Assembly (NCBI GenBank): GCA_035291705.1
Contig: DATDRM010000155.1
Location: 1 to 12,588 of the forward strand
Direction of reading: 5' to 3'
Source: DATDRM01 sp035291705
GTDB lineage: Bacteria; Chloroflexota; Anaerolineae; Anaerolineales; UBA4823
Length of the DNA: 12,588 nt
Below the pieces are notes generated by a model, which saw only the letters and a program-made list of their open reading frames with translations, was not told the origin of the DNA and did no database searches. The position numbers were made by a program, and so were the translations under genes. Within the stretch, counting starts at the first letter, position 1. Each line of letters starts with the position of its first letter. Below are positions 1-8,273 of the stretch, piece by piece.

Positions 1-674
1 TCCGAGTTTGGGGCACAGTGTCCGGCTTCGCTATAGCATGGATCCTTTTCAGGTCAATTTATCCAGGGATAGGTTTGGCAGTCATTGCCCTCTTGATCCC
101 GTCCATTCTTCTCAACAGGAGCATCAGCCAACGCCGGAGGAAGTTCGAAAGGCAATTAATGGATGTTTTGGTTTTGATCACGGGCGCGGTGCGGGCAGGT
201 TATAGTTTCTTGCAATCCCTCGATGTAGTTGTTCAAGAGATGAAACCTCCGGTTTCGGAGGAATTCAGACGTGTCCGGCGAGAGGTAAGCCTGGGATTGC
301 CATTGAGCCGAGCGCTGACCAACCTTCACGCTCGCATGCAGAACGAAGACCTATATCTGGTTTTGACGGCTGTCAATATTAACTCTCATGTAGGCGGCAA
401 TTTAGCTACCATGCTTGAAGTCGTGACGAATACTATTCGCGACCGGATTCGTCTGTTCAGCGAGATCCGGGCGCTCACCTCTCAACAACGATTCTCGGGC
501 TATATGTTGTCGCTCCTTCCTTTCATAGTTATCGCAATATTGTTTGTTGTCAGTCCAGATTATATTTCTCGATTATTCCAGCCTGGGATTATGTTGTGCA
601 TCCCGATCGGTGCCTTGATTTTCGTGTTGATGGGAAATATTGTCATCCAGTTGATGTCCAGAATGGATGTCTGA
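1..674 (+). CDS. tadB: TadB-like type II secretion system F domain protein, 5' partial
   Basis: This is an inner-membrane platform protein of a Tad (Flp-type) pilus or secretion system. The reading frame is open to the window edge (first full codon at base 3). The GTG at 18 is therefore probably internal, because TadB proteins are usually about 300 residues and only about 223 are visible. Counting from that GTG, residues 5-32 are hydrophobic. The T2SSF domain spans about 42-175 and includes the A-V-R-A-G-Y-S-F-L-Q-S-L and G-G-N-L-A segments typical of the family. Membrane segments lie at about 160-178 and 190-212. The TadC-like gene follows 59 bases later and the CpaF ATPase is third downstream, which supports the Tad assignment over a general secretion GspF. 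TadB and TadC are paralogous; calling this one TadB rests on its order before the longer TadC-like gene and is less certain than the family. Confidence 0.85.
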   Translation, partial: RVWGTVSGFAIAWILFRSIYPGIGLAVIALLIPSILLNRSISQRRRKFERQLMDVLVLITGAVRAGYSFLQSLDVVVQEMKPPVSEEFRRVRREVSLGLPLSRALTNLHARMQNEDLYLVLTAVNINSHVGGNLATMLEVVTNTIRDRIRLFSEIRALTSQQRFSGYMLSLLPFIVIAILFVVSPDYISRLFQPGIMLCIPIGALIFVLMGNIVIQLMSRMDV

Positions 675-733
675 GCTGGCCCATCCTACAAACATCCGCA
701 CGTGAACTGCAAATGAAAGGCGATTAAAAAGCA

Positions 734-1678
734 ATGGGATTATCACTTGTTATCGCCCCAGCCATCATTCTTGTAGGCATGCTGATTTTGGTTTTTGGCC
801 TACAGCGCATCAGGTCTGGTGAAATATCGCCGCGCATGCAAGCGTTCGTTGCTGAACAAGACGATGAGGTGCGTAAATGGATTGGTCTTTTTTCTGCGCA
901 AACCCGTGAATTGTCAGGGTCTTTGGCCAACCGGCTTATTTTACCCTTCCTGAGACGAATCGGAAATTTCTTCGGCCGTTACACACCGACCAATGCGATA
1001 GAGAACCTGCGGCAAAGCTTGTATGTGGCTGGTAACCCTATTGGAGTGGGACCGGGCGAATTTTTAGGAATTCGCCTGGCTTTGGTGTTGGCTGGTTTAT
1101 TGTTAGCCTTCTTATTTCTACGTAGGGATTTCAACCGGGTAAATATATTAATCGGGATTCTCATCCCTCTCGCCTGCTATATCCTTCCAATTCTATGGCT
1201 ACGTCTATTGGTTAAATCACGTCAGAATAAGATCCGTCGAGAACTGCCAAGCGCATTAGATATCCTCAGCGTCTGTGTGGATGCTGGCCTGGGATTTGAC
1301 CAGGCGTTACAGCGCGTAAGCAACCAATGGGAGACGCGCATTGCAGCGGAATTTGGCCGGGTGGTCTCGGAAATGGAAATGGGATTATCCCGCCGGGAGG
1401 CGCTCCGCAATCTGGCAGATCGCCTAGATATCATTGAGCTCTCCAGTTTCGTCGCCATCATCATCCAATCTGAACAAATCGGTACCAGTATCGCTAATAC
1501 CCTGCATACCCAGGCGGATCAAATGCGAGAGGAACGCCGGTATCGAGCGCAGGAAAAAGCACGCACGATACCGATTAAGATGTTGTTCCCCTTGGCTTTC
1601 CTAATCTTTCCTGCGATTATGGCAATTCTTATTGGACCTGCGATCCCACAGTTGTTGAGTCTTTTCAAGGGCTACTAA
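734..1678 (+). CDS. tadC: TadC-like type II secretion system F domain protein
   Basis: This 314-residue membrane protein should form the Tad platform with the preceding TadB-like protein and couple the CpaF ATPase to pilin assembly. Hydrophobic segments lie at residues 4-23, 110-129, 136-159 and 283-306. The T2SSF domain covers about 171-297 and begins with the typical E-L-P-S-A-L-D-I-L-S-V-C-V-D-A-G-L-G-F sequence. It also holds the E-Q-I-G-T-S-I-A turn and a charged R-x-x-R-x-R-A-Q-E-K-A stretch before the last membrane segment. Length and topology fit TadC. The ATG at 734 is the first in frame. Its best Shine-Dalgarno match, GAAAGG at 715-720, sits 13 bases away, so initiation may be weak or coupled to the upstream gene. 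No promoter is visible in the 59-base gap, so it is probably co-transcribed with TadB. Confidence 0.88.
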   Translation: MGLSLVIAPAIILVGMLILVFGLQRIRSGEISPRMQAFVAEQDDEVRKWIGLFSAQTRELSGSLANRLILPFLRRIGNFFGRYTPTNAIENLRQSLYVAGNPIGVGPGEFLGIRLALVLAGLLLAFLFLRRDFNRVNILIGILIPLACYILPILWLRLLVKSRQNKIRRELPSALDILSVCVDAGLGFDQALQRVSNQWETRIAAEFGRVVSEMEMGLSRREALRNLADRLDIIELSSFVAIIIQSEQIGTSIANTLHTQADQMREERRYRAQEKARTIPIKMLFPLAFLIFPAIMAILIGPAIPQLLSLFKGY

Positions 1679-1723
1679 GAGTCGGAATTCACTTAAAAAC
1701 TTTGGATATTCCAAGGAGCACTT

Positions 1724-3475
1724 ATGTCTCAAAATCCATCCGCTTCCCTTATGAGTGATCCCACATTTCAAGGCGCAATGCGTCACTTACACGTCGGGGA
1801 GTGGGATGAGGGTCTTCAAAAGTTAAACCAATTGTTTGAACCCTTCCCGCAATCTCAAGACTTACAGGATCTGGTCACAGAAATGGAATTGCGTGCTCGC
1901 ATAGACCAGGATGAGATTAAAGACCGCACACACGTCAAACAACAACTGATAAAGAAGTGGGCTGTTCGCCTGGTAATGCTGTTAGCGATATTCACCCTGG
2001 GCTTATGGGGGATGCGTGCTTATTCCGATTGGATCCAGCAACGCTGGAGCTTCGCCAGGCAAGAAGTAGAAAACGAAGTAAAACGCGTCAAGGTTGAGAC
2101 AAAATTCCAGGACGGGCAGAACCTGTTACTTGCCGGGCGGACAGATATGGCCGAGGCGCTTTTTCTGGAAATCGCGGCAGTTGAGCCGAACTACCCTGGC
2201 TTGGACATTGCATTAAACCAAGTCTACAGCCTTAAAGGCCTTGAGGCGAAATACGCACAGGCGATGAGCCTCGTCGCAGAGGAAAACTTTATCTCAGCTC
2301 TGACGATGCTTAAAGAGATTCAAGCACAGCAGGCATATTTCAAAGATATCTCGACTCAGATAGTAGACCTTGAAAGGCAGATCTATTTATCGGATATATT
2401 TTCTAATGCCGAAGCATCTTTTCAAGCCCGAAAATGGGAACAGGCTGTTACTGGATATGAAACTGTGCGGATAACTGACCCTAGTTATAAGACCGAATCT
2501 GTTGAGCAGAGCTTGTTTACAGCGTACATGAACGCGGGTCTTAAGGTTTTAAATTCTGACACAGCCACCTTGGAAGATCTTGGTATAGCTGAAGACTACT
2601 TCCGAAGAGCCTTTGCACTTCGACCCCAAGACCCTGTTTTACAGCAGGAACGCAGGGAGGCGCAAGAAAGGTTTGGCGTGAGTCTGTCTGCCAGCTATAT
2701 CAGTGCGGCTCAAGCATTGCTTCAGAATCAAGCCGACAATCTTCAAGCGTTACAGGCTGCTGAAGGTTACTTACAAAAGGTATTAGAAATTAAGCCCAAT
2801 GACTTAAACTCGCGCGCCCAATTGGAAAGGGTGCAGCATTATTTACAGGCACAGGAGAACTTTCGGCAGGGATTATGGGATCAGGCGATTGAGGCCTTGA
2901 AGTATGTATATGACCAAGACCCGGAATATGCTGCTGGGACATCCCGTCAGACTTTGTATGAAGCCTTTATAGCCCGGGGGCAGGAACGGTTGGTCGGAAA
3001 TGAATACCAGAAGGCACTCGAGGACTTTAAGCAAGCCGCAGCAATCGCAGAAGAAATCGGAACGCCCTTCTTAGGCGTTTATGATACCCAAATGAAGATC
3101 GCTGAGGCGCAAGGCGTCCTGGGCAATCATCAGGAGGCTGTGCTCCTCTATCAGAACCTGCTGGAAGCGATGAATTGGAGTGAGGATACACTGCAAAACA
3201 CCCCGGACCTGCAGGCTAAATTGAAACAGGCGAGGGATTACACTGCCTCTAAGGAATATAAAATGGCGTTTGACCTTTTTCAAGAAATTACGCCTTTTGT
3301 TCTGATCGCCTCCACTTCTGGAGAAGATTATGTGATTCAAGCGGGTGATTACCTGCCCAGTCTAGCCAATCGCTATAACACAACCATTGCCGCGATTGCT
3401 CGGGCAAACGACCTAAATTCATTAGATCCAATTCAGGTTGGAGATAAGTTGTTCATCCCGAGTGGAAACCCTTAA
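1724..3475 (+). CDS. Membrane-anchored TPR-repeat protein with C-terminal LysM domain
   Basis: This 583-residue protein lies between tadC and the Tad ATPase gene. The first 77 residues are soluble and probably cytoplasmic. A single membrane helix lies at about 79-98, preceded by K-K. Residues 110-525 are almost entirely helical, with repeated TPR-like units such as G-R-T-D-M-A-E-A-L-F, A-R-K-W-E-Q-A-V, G-L-W-D-Q-A-I-E-A-L and G-N-E-Y-Q-K-A-L-E-D-F. Residues 535-579 form a LysM domain (Y-V-I-Q-A-G-D-Y-L at its start, V-G-D-K-L-F-I-P at its end), which in known families binds peptidoglycan or other GlcNAc polymers. The start is set by AAGGAG at 1713-1718, five bases before ATG. The position suggests an assembly scaffold or wall anchor for the Tad machine, perhaps analogous to the TPR protein TadD, but it lacks TadD's short lipoprotein form. 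Its exact role is unknown. Confidence 0.85.
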   Translation: MSQNPSASLMSDPTFQGAMRHLHVGEWDEGLQKLNQLFEPFPQSQDLQDLVTEMELRARIDQDEIKDRTHVKQQLIKKWAVRLVMLLAIFTLGLWGMRAYSDWIQQRWSFARQEVENEVKRVKVETKFQDGQNLLLAGRTDMAEALFLEIAAVEPNYPGLDIALNQVYSLKGLEAKYAQAMSLVAEENFISALTMLKEIQAQQAYFKDISTQIVDLERQIYLSDIFSNAEASFQARKWEQAVTGYETVRITDPSYKTESVEQSLFTAYMNAGLKVLNSDTATLEDLGIAEDYFRRAFALRPQDPVLQQERREAQERFGVSLSASYISAAQALLQNQADNLQALQAAEGYLQKVLEIKPNDLNSRAQLERVQHYLQAQENFRQGLWDQAIEALKYVYDQDPEYAAGTSRQTLYEAFIARGQERLVGNEYQKALEDFKQAAAIAEEIGTPFLGVYDTQMKIAEAQGVLGNHQEAVLLYQNLLEAMNWSEDTLQNTPDLQAKLKQARDYTASKEYKMAFDLFQEITPFVLIASTSGEDYVIQAGDYLPSLANRYNTTIAAIARANDLNSLDPIQVGDKLFIPSGNP

Positions 3476-3512
3476 CCCATCGAATATGATTTATCGCCTT
3501 TAGAGAGGGATT

Positions 3513-4886
3513 ATGTTTATCAATCGTCCTGCAGCGAATAATCGGTACACGTTGACAGTCACTCACAATGGAGCGGTTAGTGGGGATACGGTTGAAAGCT
3601 CTGCGAATTTGGGCGCGGATGTTTACTATATCCGCGAACGAGTTCAACGGAAACTTCTGGCGGAGACCGATGGAGATGTGCATTTAGACCACATCCCCCA
3701 AATGAGGAACATGATTGAGACGATCTTCAACCAGGTTTTGGCTGAAGAGAATCTACTCTATACGCGCGCAAGTCGAGTGCGCCTTTTGGATTGTGTGACA
3801 GCGGATATCCTGGGCTATGGTCCTCTTGAACCATTGCTCGAAGATCCAACGATTACCGAAGTTATGGTGAACGGTCCCCAAACAATTTATATCGAACGCC
3901 ATGGCAAGATCGAGGTGACTGAGATCACCTTTGAAAACGAAGCCCATTTAATGCGCGTCATCGAACGGATTGTCTCACCGCTAGGCAGGCGTGTAGACGA
4001 AGCCTCTCCCATGGTGGATGCACGCCTGCCGAGTGGATTTCGAGTCAACGCCACGATCCCGCCCTTATCGATCGATGGCCCGGTGCTCACCATCCGAAAA
4101 TTTGCCCAAACACCTTTTACCGCTCAGGATCTGATCGCGAATGGGACCCTTCCTTCGCAGCTGGTCACCTTTTTGAAGGCTTGTGTTGAAGCGCGGGTCA
4201 ATCTGGTCATATCGGGTGGGACAGGTTCAGGTAAAACAACTTTATTGAATGTAGTGTCGGCATTTATTCCGGGAGATGAGCGCATTGTCACGATCGAAGA
4301 CACCGCTGAGCTACAGCTCAAGCAGAGGCATGTGATCCGGCTGGAAAAGCGTCCCCCTAACGTGGAGGGGAGAGGCGAGGTGACCATCCGCCAACTTGTC
4401 ATCAATGCCCTCCGCATGCGTCCGGATAGAATCGTGGTTGGTGAGGTGCGTGGGGGTGAGGCGCTGGACATGCTCCAAGCGATGAATACCGGTCACGATG
4501 GCTCCATCACGACTGTCCACTCAAATAGCCCACGGGATACTTTGCGGCGGATCGAAATTATGGTCATGATGGCAGGTATGGATTTACCTTTGCGCGCTAT
4601 CCGCGAGCAAGCCACCTCCGCTATCGAACTGGTGGTTCATATGGAACGTTTACGGGACGGCACTCGCAAAGTCGTCAATGTAGCCGAAGTGCAGGGCATG
4701 GAGGGTGACAGCATCGTCATGCAGGATTTATTCTATTTCGAGCAGACCGGGATAAAAAATGGGCGCGTGTTGGGGATCCACAAACCGACTGGTTTACGCC
4801 CAAGATTTGCTGATAAGTTCGCGGTAAACAATATCGAACTGCCACTTGAGATCTTCAATTCAGAAGCGATCCCAGACCGCAGTTAG
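3513..4886 (+). CDS. cpaF: CpaF/TadA-family secretion ATPase of the Tad system
   Basis: This 457-residue cytoplasmic hexameric ATPase powers Tad pilus assembly or secretion through the TadB/TadC platform. An N-terminal domain (residues about 60-200) contains G-Y-G-P-L-E-P-L-L, I-T-E-V-M-V-N-G and the R-L-P-S-G-F-R-V-N-A motif of the family. The Walker A loop is G-G-T-G-S-G-K-T at 235-242. The Asp box I-V-T-I-E-D-T-A-E-L is at 258-267, the Walker B region R-P-D-R-I-V-V-G-E-V-R-G at 303-314, and the His box G-H-D-G-S-I-T-T-V-H-S-N at 327-338. All catalytic motifs are intact and the length is normal. GAGAGGGA at 3503-3510 precedes the ATG, and the upstream gene ends 37 bases before it. Here the ATPase follows tadB and tadC, whereas the common order places it first. 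It is the last gene of the cluster, facing a convergent gene. Confidence 0.96.
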   Translation: MFINRPAANNRYTLTVTHNGAVSGDTVESSANLGADVYYIRERVQRKLLAETDGDVHLDHIPQMRNMIETIFNQVLAEENLLYTRASRVRLLDCVTADILGYGPLEPLLEDPTITEVMVNGPQTIYIERHGKIEVTEITFENEAHLMRVIERIVSPLGRRVDEASPMVDARLPSGFRVNATIPPLSIDGPVLTIRKFAQTPFTAQDLIANGTLPSQLVTFLKACVEARVNLVISGGTGSGKTTLLNVVSAFIPGDERIVTIEDTAELQLKQRHVIRLEKRPPNVEGRGEVTIRQLVINALRMRPDRIVVGEVRGGEALDMLQAMNTGHDGSITTVHSNSPRDTLRRIEIMVMMAGMDLPLRAIREQATSAIELVVHMERLRDGTRKVVNVAEVQGMEGDSIVMQDLFYFEQTGIKNGRVLGIHKPTGLRPRFADKFAVNNIELPLEIFNSEAIPDRS

Positions 4887-4953
4887 TGGTGAAGGGAAAG
4901 TCAGGGTTTTTAGCAGCCAGTCAGCTGCGGGATCAATCTATACAGGTTAAAAT

Positions 4954-5772
4954 TCAGGGCCAGGGAATCGATACCGGGTCGGTGTAACCATGTTTTTCAA
5001 CCGTGTAGAGCTTGCCGCCCGATTCGCCAGAACAGCCCTGCTCGTCGGTGAATTCGTAGGAGGTTTCATCTGTATGTACGGCGACTGACACCAGTCCGCC
5101 ACCCTGGCAGGTGGTCGCCTCGATTAAATAGCCGCGGTAATCATCCTCTGTCATCCAAACTGGGTCCCAGGTCACAATCACCCGATCGCCATCCCGCTCT
5201 GCCTGGACATTTTCAGGAGGGCCATAGAGGGTGGAATGCGGCAGTTTGGACTGTACGGCAACCAGTGTAGAGATATCCCCTGTCACCTCTACAACCGAAG
5301 CAGACACCCAGCAGTGCCGGTCGAGGTTCACTGGTTGGATCCATAGCCAGCTCCCGGAGTAGTTGCGGCCGTGCACCTCCGCCCGATCGCCAGTGTACAG
5401 GCCGTGAGAATAGAGATAAGCCTGACCTGGTCCGTAGCGGCAGTTGGCTTGCATCAAAACCTTCACTTCGGGGTAGTCGAAAGTAGGTGTCAGGGTAGTG
5501 GTTGGGGTTGGCGTTACTGTGGGAGTGGAGGTTAATGTCGCGGTCAAGGTGATGGTCGGTGTGGGGGTGGAAGTCGGCGTCGCTTCGCTGACAGGTGTTG
5601 GTGAAAGTATAGGAGCCTGAGTGAGTGGGGTGTTCTCTGCCAGAGTCGGGGATGGCGAGGGTGAAGGAGACGCGAAAAAAGAGATCTGCCCGCTGCACCC
5701 GCTCAGCATGATGATCATCGCAATGGACAGCCAGGTGATTAATTTTGTCAGGTGGATCAACCTGATTCGCAT
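4954..5772 (-). CDS. Lipoprotein with Pro/Thr linker, SH3b domain and FnIII-like domain
   Basis: This is an exported lipoprotein of 272 residues from the chosen ATG at 5772. The frame can be extended to a TTG at 5799, but that codon has no ribosome site and adds nine residues before a good signal peptide. AGGA at 5776-5779 lies close to the ATG. The signal peptide ends in the lipobox L-S-G-C, with the lipidated Cys at 26. Residues 35-100 are a low-complexity Ser/Pro/Thr linker. Residues 103-166 form a bacterial SH3 domain with N-C-R-Y-G-P-G and C-W-V, whose two Cys (111 and 154) could pair. Residues 184-272 resemble a fibronectin type III domain (P-P-E-N-V at its start, V-I-V-T-W-D-P, Y-R-G-Y-L-I-E-A). 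A role in binding wall or surface glycans is inferred; no enzyme motif is seen. It starts 70 bases after the large exported protein upstream and is probably co-transcribed with it. Confidence 0.82.
   Translation of the reverse strand: MRIRLIHLTKLITWLSIAMIIMLSGCSGQISFFASPSPSPSPTLAENTPLTQAPILSPTPVSEATPTSTPTPTITLTATLTSTPTVTPTPTTTLTPTFDYPEVKVLMQANCRYGPGQAYLYSHGLYTGDRAEVHGRNYSGSWLWIQPVNLDRHCWVSASVVEVTGDISTLVAVQSKLPHSTLYGPPENVQAERDGDRVIVTWDPVWMTEDDYRGYLIEATTCQGGGLVSVAVHTDETSYEFTDEQGCSGESGGKLYTVEKHGYTDPVSIPWP
5473..5670 (-). repeat. Low-complexity Pro/Thr/Ser-encoding tract
   Basis: This stretch encodes the spacer between the lipidated Cys and the SH3b domain of the lipoprotein. On the + strand it is a GT/GG-rich imperfect repeat. 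The residues are mostly T-P, S-P and T-L-T units. Such linkers project surface domains away from the membrane and tend to vary in length between strains. Confidence 0.8.
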
Positions 5773-5842
5773 ACGTCCTGTGATATCCCAGGCCAGCAAA
5801 GGCCGCTTGGTGGGAGAAATTCGTCTATCCTCTCAGCACCGG

Positions 5843-8236
5843 TTAACGTGGGCTAATATCAGACCAGGTCCGACCTCCATCGGAGGTCATGAACAGGCGA
5901 GAGGACGAGACGCATTGAAGTGTTTCGCCATCAGGGGATACCGTCTGCCCGGCGGATGATTTTTGCCCGTGGCAGGTTCCTTCCTGAACCAGAGCCCAGC
6001 CGAGCTGGTCGTCAAGAATACCCAGGGCAACGACCCCCCGCGGCAGACCAACTGATGCGATCGAAGCCACATCCACGCCAGCGCTGGACTCAGCGTAAAG
6101 CTGATTCGAACCACGCGGCGCTACCCACCAGTGCCCGTTAGCATCCAGGCTAAATGGCAGCGCACCCTCAGGTTCGTAGGAGGGATCAAAATCGAAGTGT
6201 GTAGCAAGGCTCCAGGTGTCGCCTCCGTCCCTGGTTTCGTATATCGCCAGGCCGGGATCCGGGGAGCCAGCCAGGGTCACTGCAAGGGTACCCGCTTGCT
6301 CATTCTCAAAGGCTGGTAAACCTACAAATACATGCCGGGCAGACGAAGGAAGCGGCAAGGATTGGAGTTGCCAGGTTTGGCCACCATCATCTGTGCGGTA
6401 GAGCAAATCGCCTGGCGGCCCGCCAGCGACCCAACCCCGTTCCCCATCCAGGAACTTCACTGGCTCGCCCAGGGGTAAGGAATGCTCCTGCCAGGTGCGG
6501 CCGCCATCCCGAGTGACGAAAAGCCTGCCCAGGCTGAAACTGCTGCCAGTCTGGAGTTTAAAGGCGATCCAGCCAGAGTGGGCGTCAATGAAGTCCAGGT
6601 AGGCGGCAACGATCGGGGGATCCCCGTCTTGGGTGGGCAGCTGTATGGGAAAGGTCTGCCAGGTGAGACCGCCATCCTCTGTATGTAACAGGGTCAGCTC
6701 TCCCGCTAGGACTGATTGGGCAGATTGGCGGACGATCCAACCCTGCCGTGGATCGAGGAAAGTTGCCCCCAGGATGTGGGTGGGTGTAGTCGATTGCGGT
6801 GTGATATCTTGCCACTGCGAACCACCGGTGTAGGTCCAGAGTAAGCGCTCACCTTGCAGCATCCAGCCTTGATTGGGCGAGAGCAGACGCATAGCGCGTA
6901 TCTGTGGCGCTGGGGAGCTAAGGATCGAGGAGGCAAGTTGGCCAGACGCACCGGCCGGGATGCCCAGGAGAGCGGTGACTTCGCCATCCAGGACATTACT
7001 GTCGATGGTCACGGATACCCCGCCCCAAGTCTCTGTATGGTCCCCGGTATATTGCTTGATGCGTTGATGGTTTGGCCAGAAATCATCTGTTATACAGGGG
7101 ATATTTCTGGGTACATCCCAGACAGTGGCGTCTGGATCGTAGTCGGTCGTGTACCAGTGAGCAATCCAAACATCGTCTGGGGCAGGATTATTGGCAGACC
7201 AATCGGTGATATAGGATGTGCAGGGCGCGCCATATGCACCCGCTTTAATCTCGAGCTCGTGTAGCCGCTCCACCCAACCTTGGATGAAGGAGGCCACCGT
7301 GTTGCGGCAGGCTTCGCTGGCGTTGCTGCCATATGCCTCAACATCGTAGTAGATCACCGCATCGCCCAATAGCCCGAGGCTGGTGGCAGCGGAAACAGCC
7401 AGATCTGCCTCGTCCCTTCCTTCCTGGTAAGCGACGGAGGCGTTCGAACTCATGCGGTATCTAAAGGTAGTGCAGGGAGCCTGAGGCCCTACCCAGGTGG
7501 GGATAAAGGTCCACCCCTGCTCGGCGACCGTGTGCAGCCAGAAAGGATCCAGCCGGTAGGGATCACAGGCAAGGCTGATCCCGCCGATATAGATATTGGC
7601 GCTCCAATAGGGGCTGCTGTCCCACCAGGTTTGCATGTTCGCTATGGATGGTGGATTGCACTTGTCAAAGCCTTGTTGATCGGCAATTACAACCGAGCTG
7701 GAGGTGTTGACAACGAAGATCGTGGAGAGGCTGGTTGGCTCGCTGGAAGGTATTTCGACGGTGGCTGTGTAAATACCGAGGCAATCTGGCACCGTGGAGG
7801 TAAAAGACTGCTCTGATATCCCGGGCGGGAGGCTAACTTCGTCGCTGAAGATCGTATCTTCTCCGCAGGGATTTGTCTGAGTCCAGGTGAGACGAACTAT
7901 TTTAGCCTGGCTGGATTGATTGGAAACCTTGGCGACGTAGCGAATGGGTTCGCCAGGGAGAAATGCGATGATCTTTTTCCCCTGACCATCGTCTGTCCAG
8001 GCGGCGAGCAGCTCAACCGCCTGGTTAAATGCCAGGGGAAGATAAACAGCCGGTGTCGGGGGGAGGCTGGTGGCCGTTGGGGTAGGAGTGGAAGCAAATT
8101 GGAGACCCGTCGAGTTTGAAGGGTTGTGGCTCTCGCCGGCTCTAGACAGTGCCAGGTCTGCCCTCGTAAGGAGGAAAGCCCCCAGAACTACGAAGACGAT
8201 TAAGGATACCTGTAAGATAGTTTTCGATGGGTGCAT
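5843..8236 (-). CDS. Exported protein: Ig-like segment, DUF1906 glycoside-hydrolase-like domain, five Asp-box propeller-like region
   Basis: This is a 797-residue secreted or membrane-anchored protein. Residues 6-24 are a signal peptide or anchor, followed by a short T-P-T-P-T linker (50-62). Residues 70-178 look like an Ig-type beta sandwich. Residues 185-425 match the DUF1906/Rv2525c-like glycoside-hydrolase-like TIM barrel: G-F-D-K-C-N-P-P-S near the start, I-Y-Y-D-V-E-A-Y at 295-302 and N-V-L-D-G-E near the end. Asp191, Asp298 and Glu300 are candidate active-site acids. The C-terminal half has five Asp boxes of the form T-x-D/E-x-G-x-T-W at 519, 575, 615, 668 and 784, as in sialidase/BNR and Ycf48-like propellers. 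GAGGA at 8246-8250 lies nine bases before the ATG, and a promoter lies just upstream. A substrate cannot be named. A wall- or glycan-acting surface protein is the likeliest reading; the barrel may be non-catalytic. Confidence 0.83.
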   Translation of the reverse strand: MHPSKTILQVSLIVFVVLGAFLLTRADLALSRAGESHNPSNSTGLQFASTPTPTATSLPPTPAVYLPLAFNQAVELLAAWTDDGQGKKIIAFLPGEPIRYVAKVSNQSSQAKIVRLTWTQTNPCGEDTIFSDEVSLPPGISEQSFTSTVPDCLGIYTATVEIPSSEPTSLSTIFVVNTSSSVVIADQQGFDKCNPPSIANMQTWWDSSPYWSANIYIGGISLACDPYRLDPFWLHTVAEQGWTFIPTWVGPQAPCTTFRYRMSSNASVAYQEGRDEADLAVSAATSLGLLGDAVIYYDVEAYGSNASEACRNTVASFIQGWVERLHELEIKAGAYGAPCTSYITDWSANNPAPDDVWIAHWYTTDYDPDATVWDVPRNIPCITDDFWPNHQRIKQYTGDHTETWGGVSVTIDSNVLDGEVTALLGIPAGASGQLASSILSSPAPQIRAMRLLSPNQGWMLQGERLLWTYTGGSQWQDITPQSTTPTHILGATFLDPRQGWIVRQSAQSVLAGELTLLHTEDGGLTWQTFPIQLPTQDGDPPIVAAYLDFIDAHSGWIAFKLQTGSSFSLGRLFVTRDGGRTWQEHSLPLGEPVKFLDGERGWVAGGPPGDLLYRTDDGGQTWQLQSLPLPSSARHVFVGLPAFENEQAGTLAVTLAGSPDPGLAIYETRDGGDTWSLATHFDFDPSYEPEGALPFSLDANGHWWVAPRGSNQLYAESSAGVDVASIASVGLPRGVVALGILDDQLGWALVQEGTCHGQKSSAGQTVSPDGETLQCVSSSRLFMTSDGGRTWSDISPR

Positions 8237-8273
8237 TTTCGCTGGTCCTCTACGAAGGGAAGTTTAGGTACAA

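Noticed and set aside
4124..4471. 115-residue open frame antisense to the CpaF gene
   Set aside because: It is a shadow of the highly conserved Walker region on the opposite strand, with no ribosome site and no recognisable domain.
4913..4928. Inverted repeat GCAGC-6-GCTGC between the convergent Tad ATPase and lipoprotein genes, considered as a terminator
   Set aside because: The stem is only five base pairs and no T-run follows it on either strand. The T-run at 4907-4911 precedes it on the + strand and would read as A on the other.
5473..5670. GT-rich repetitive tract considered as a microsatellite or CRISPR-like repeat
   Set aside because: The units are irregular, there are no spacers, and the tract is fully explained as Pro/Thr linker codons of the lipoprotein.
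5773..5799. TTG at 5799 as the lipoprotein start
   Set aside because: It has no Shine-Dalgarno sequence and adds nine residues before a normal signal peptide that begins at the ATG at 5772.
6854..7264. 136-residue open frame on the + strand inside the Asp-box gene
   Set aside because: It lies opposite a well-supported coding region and has no motif of its own.
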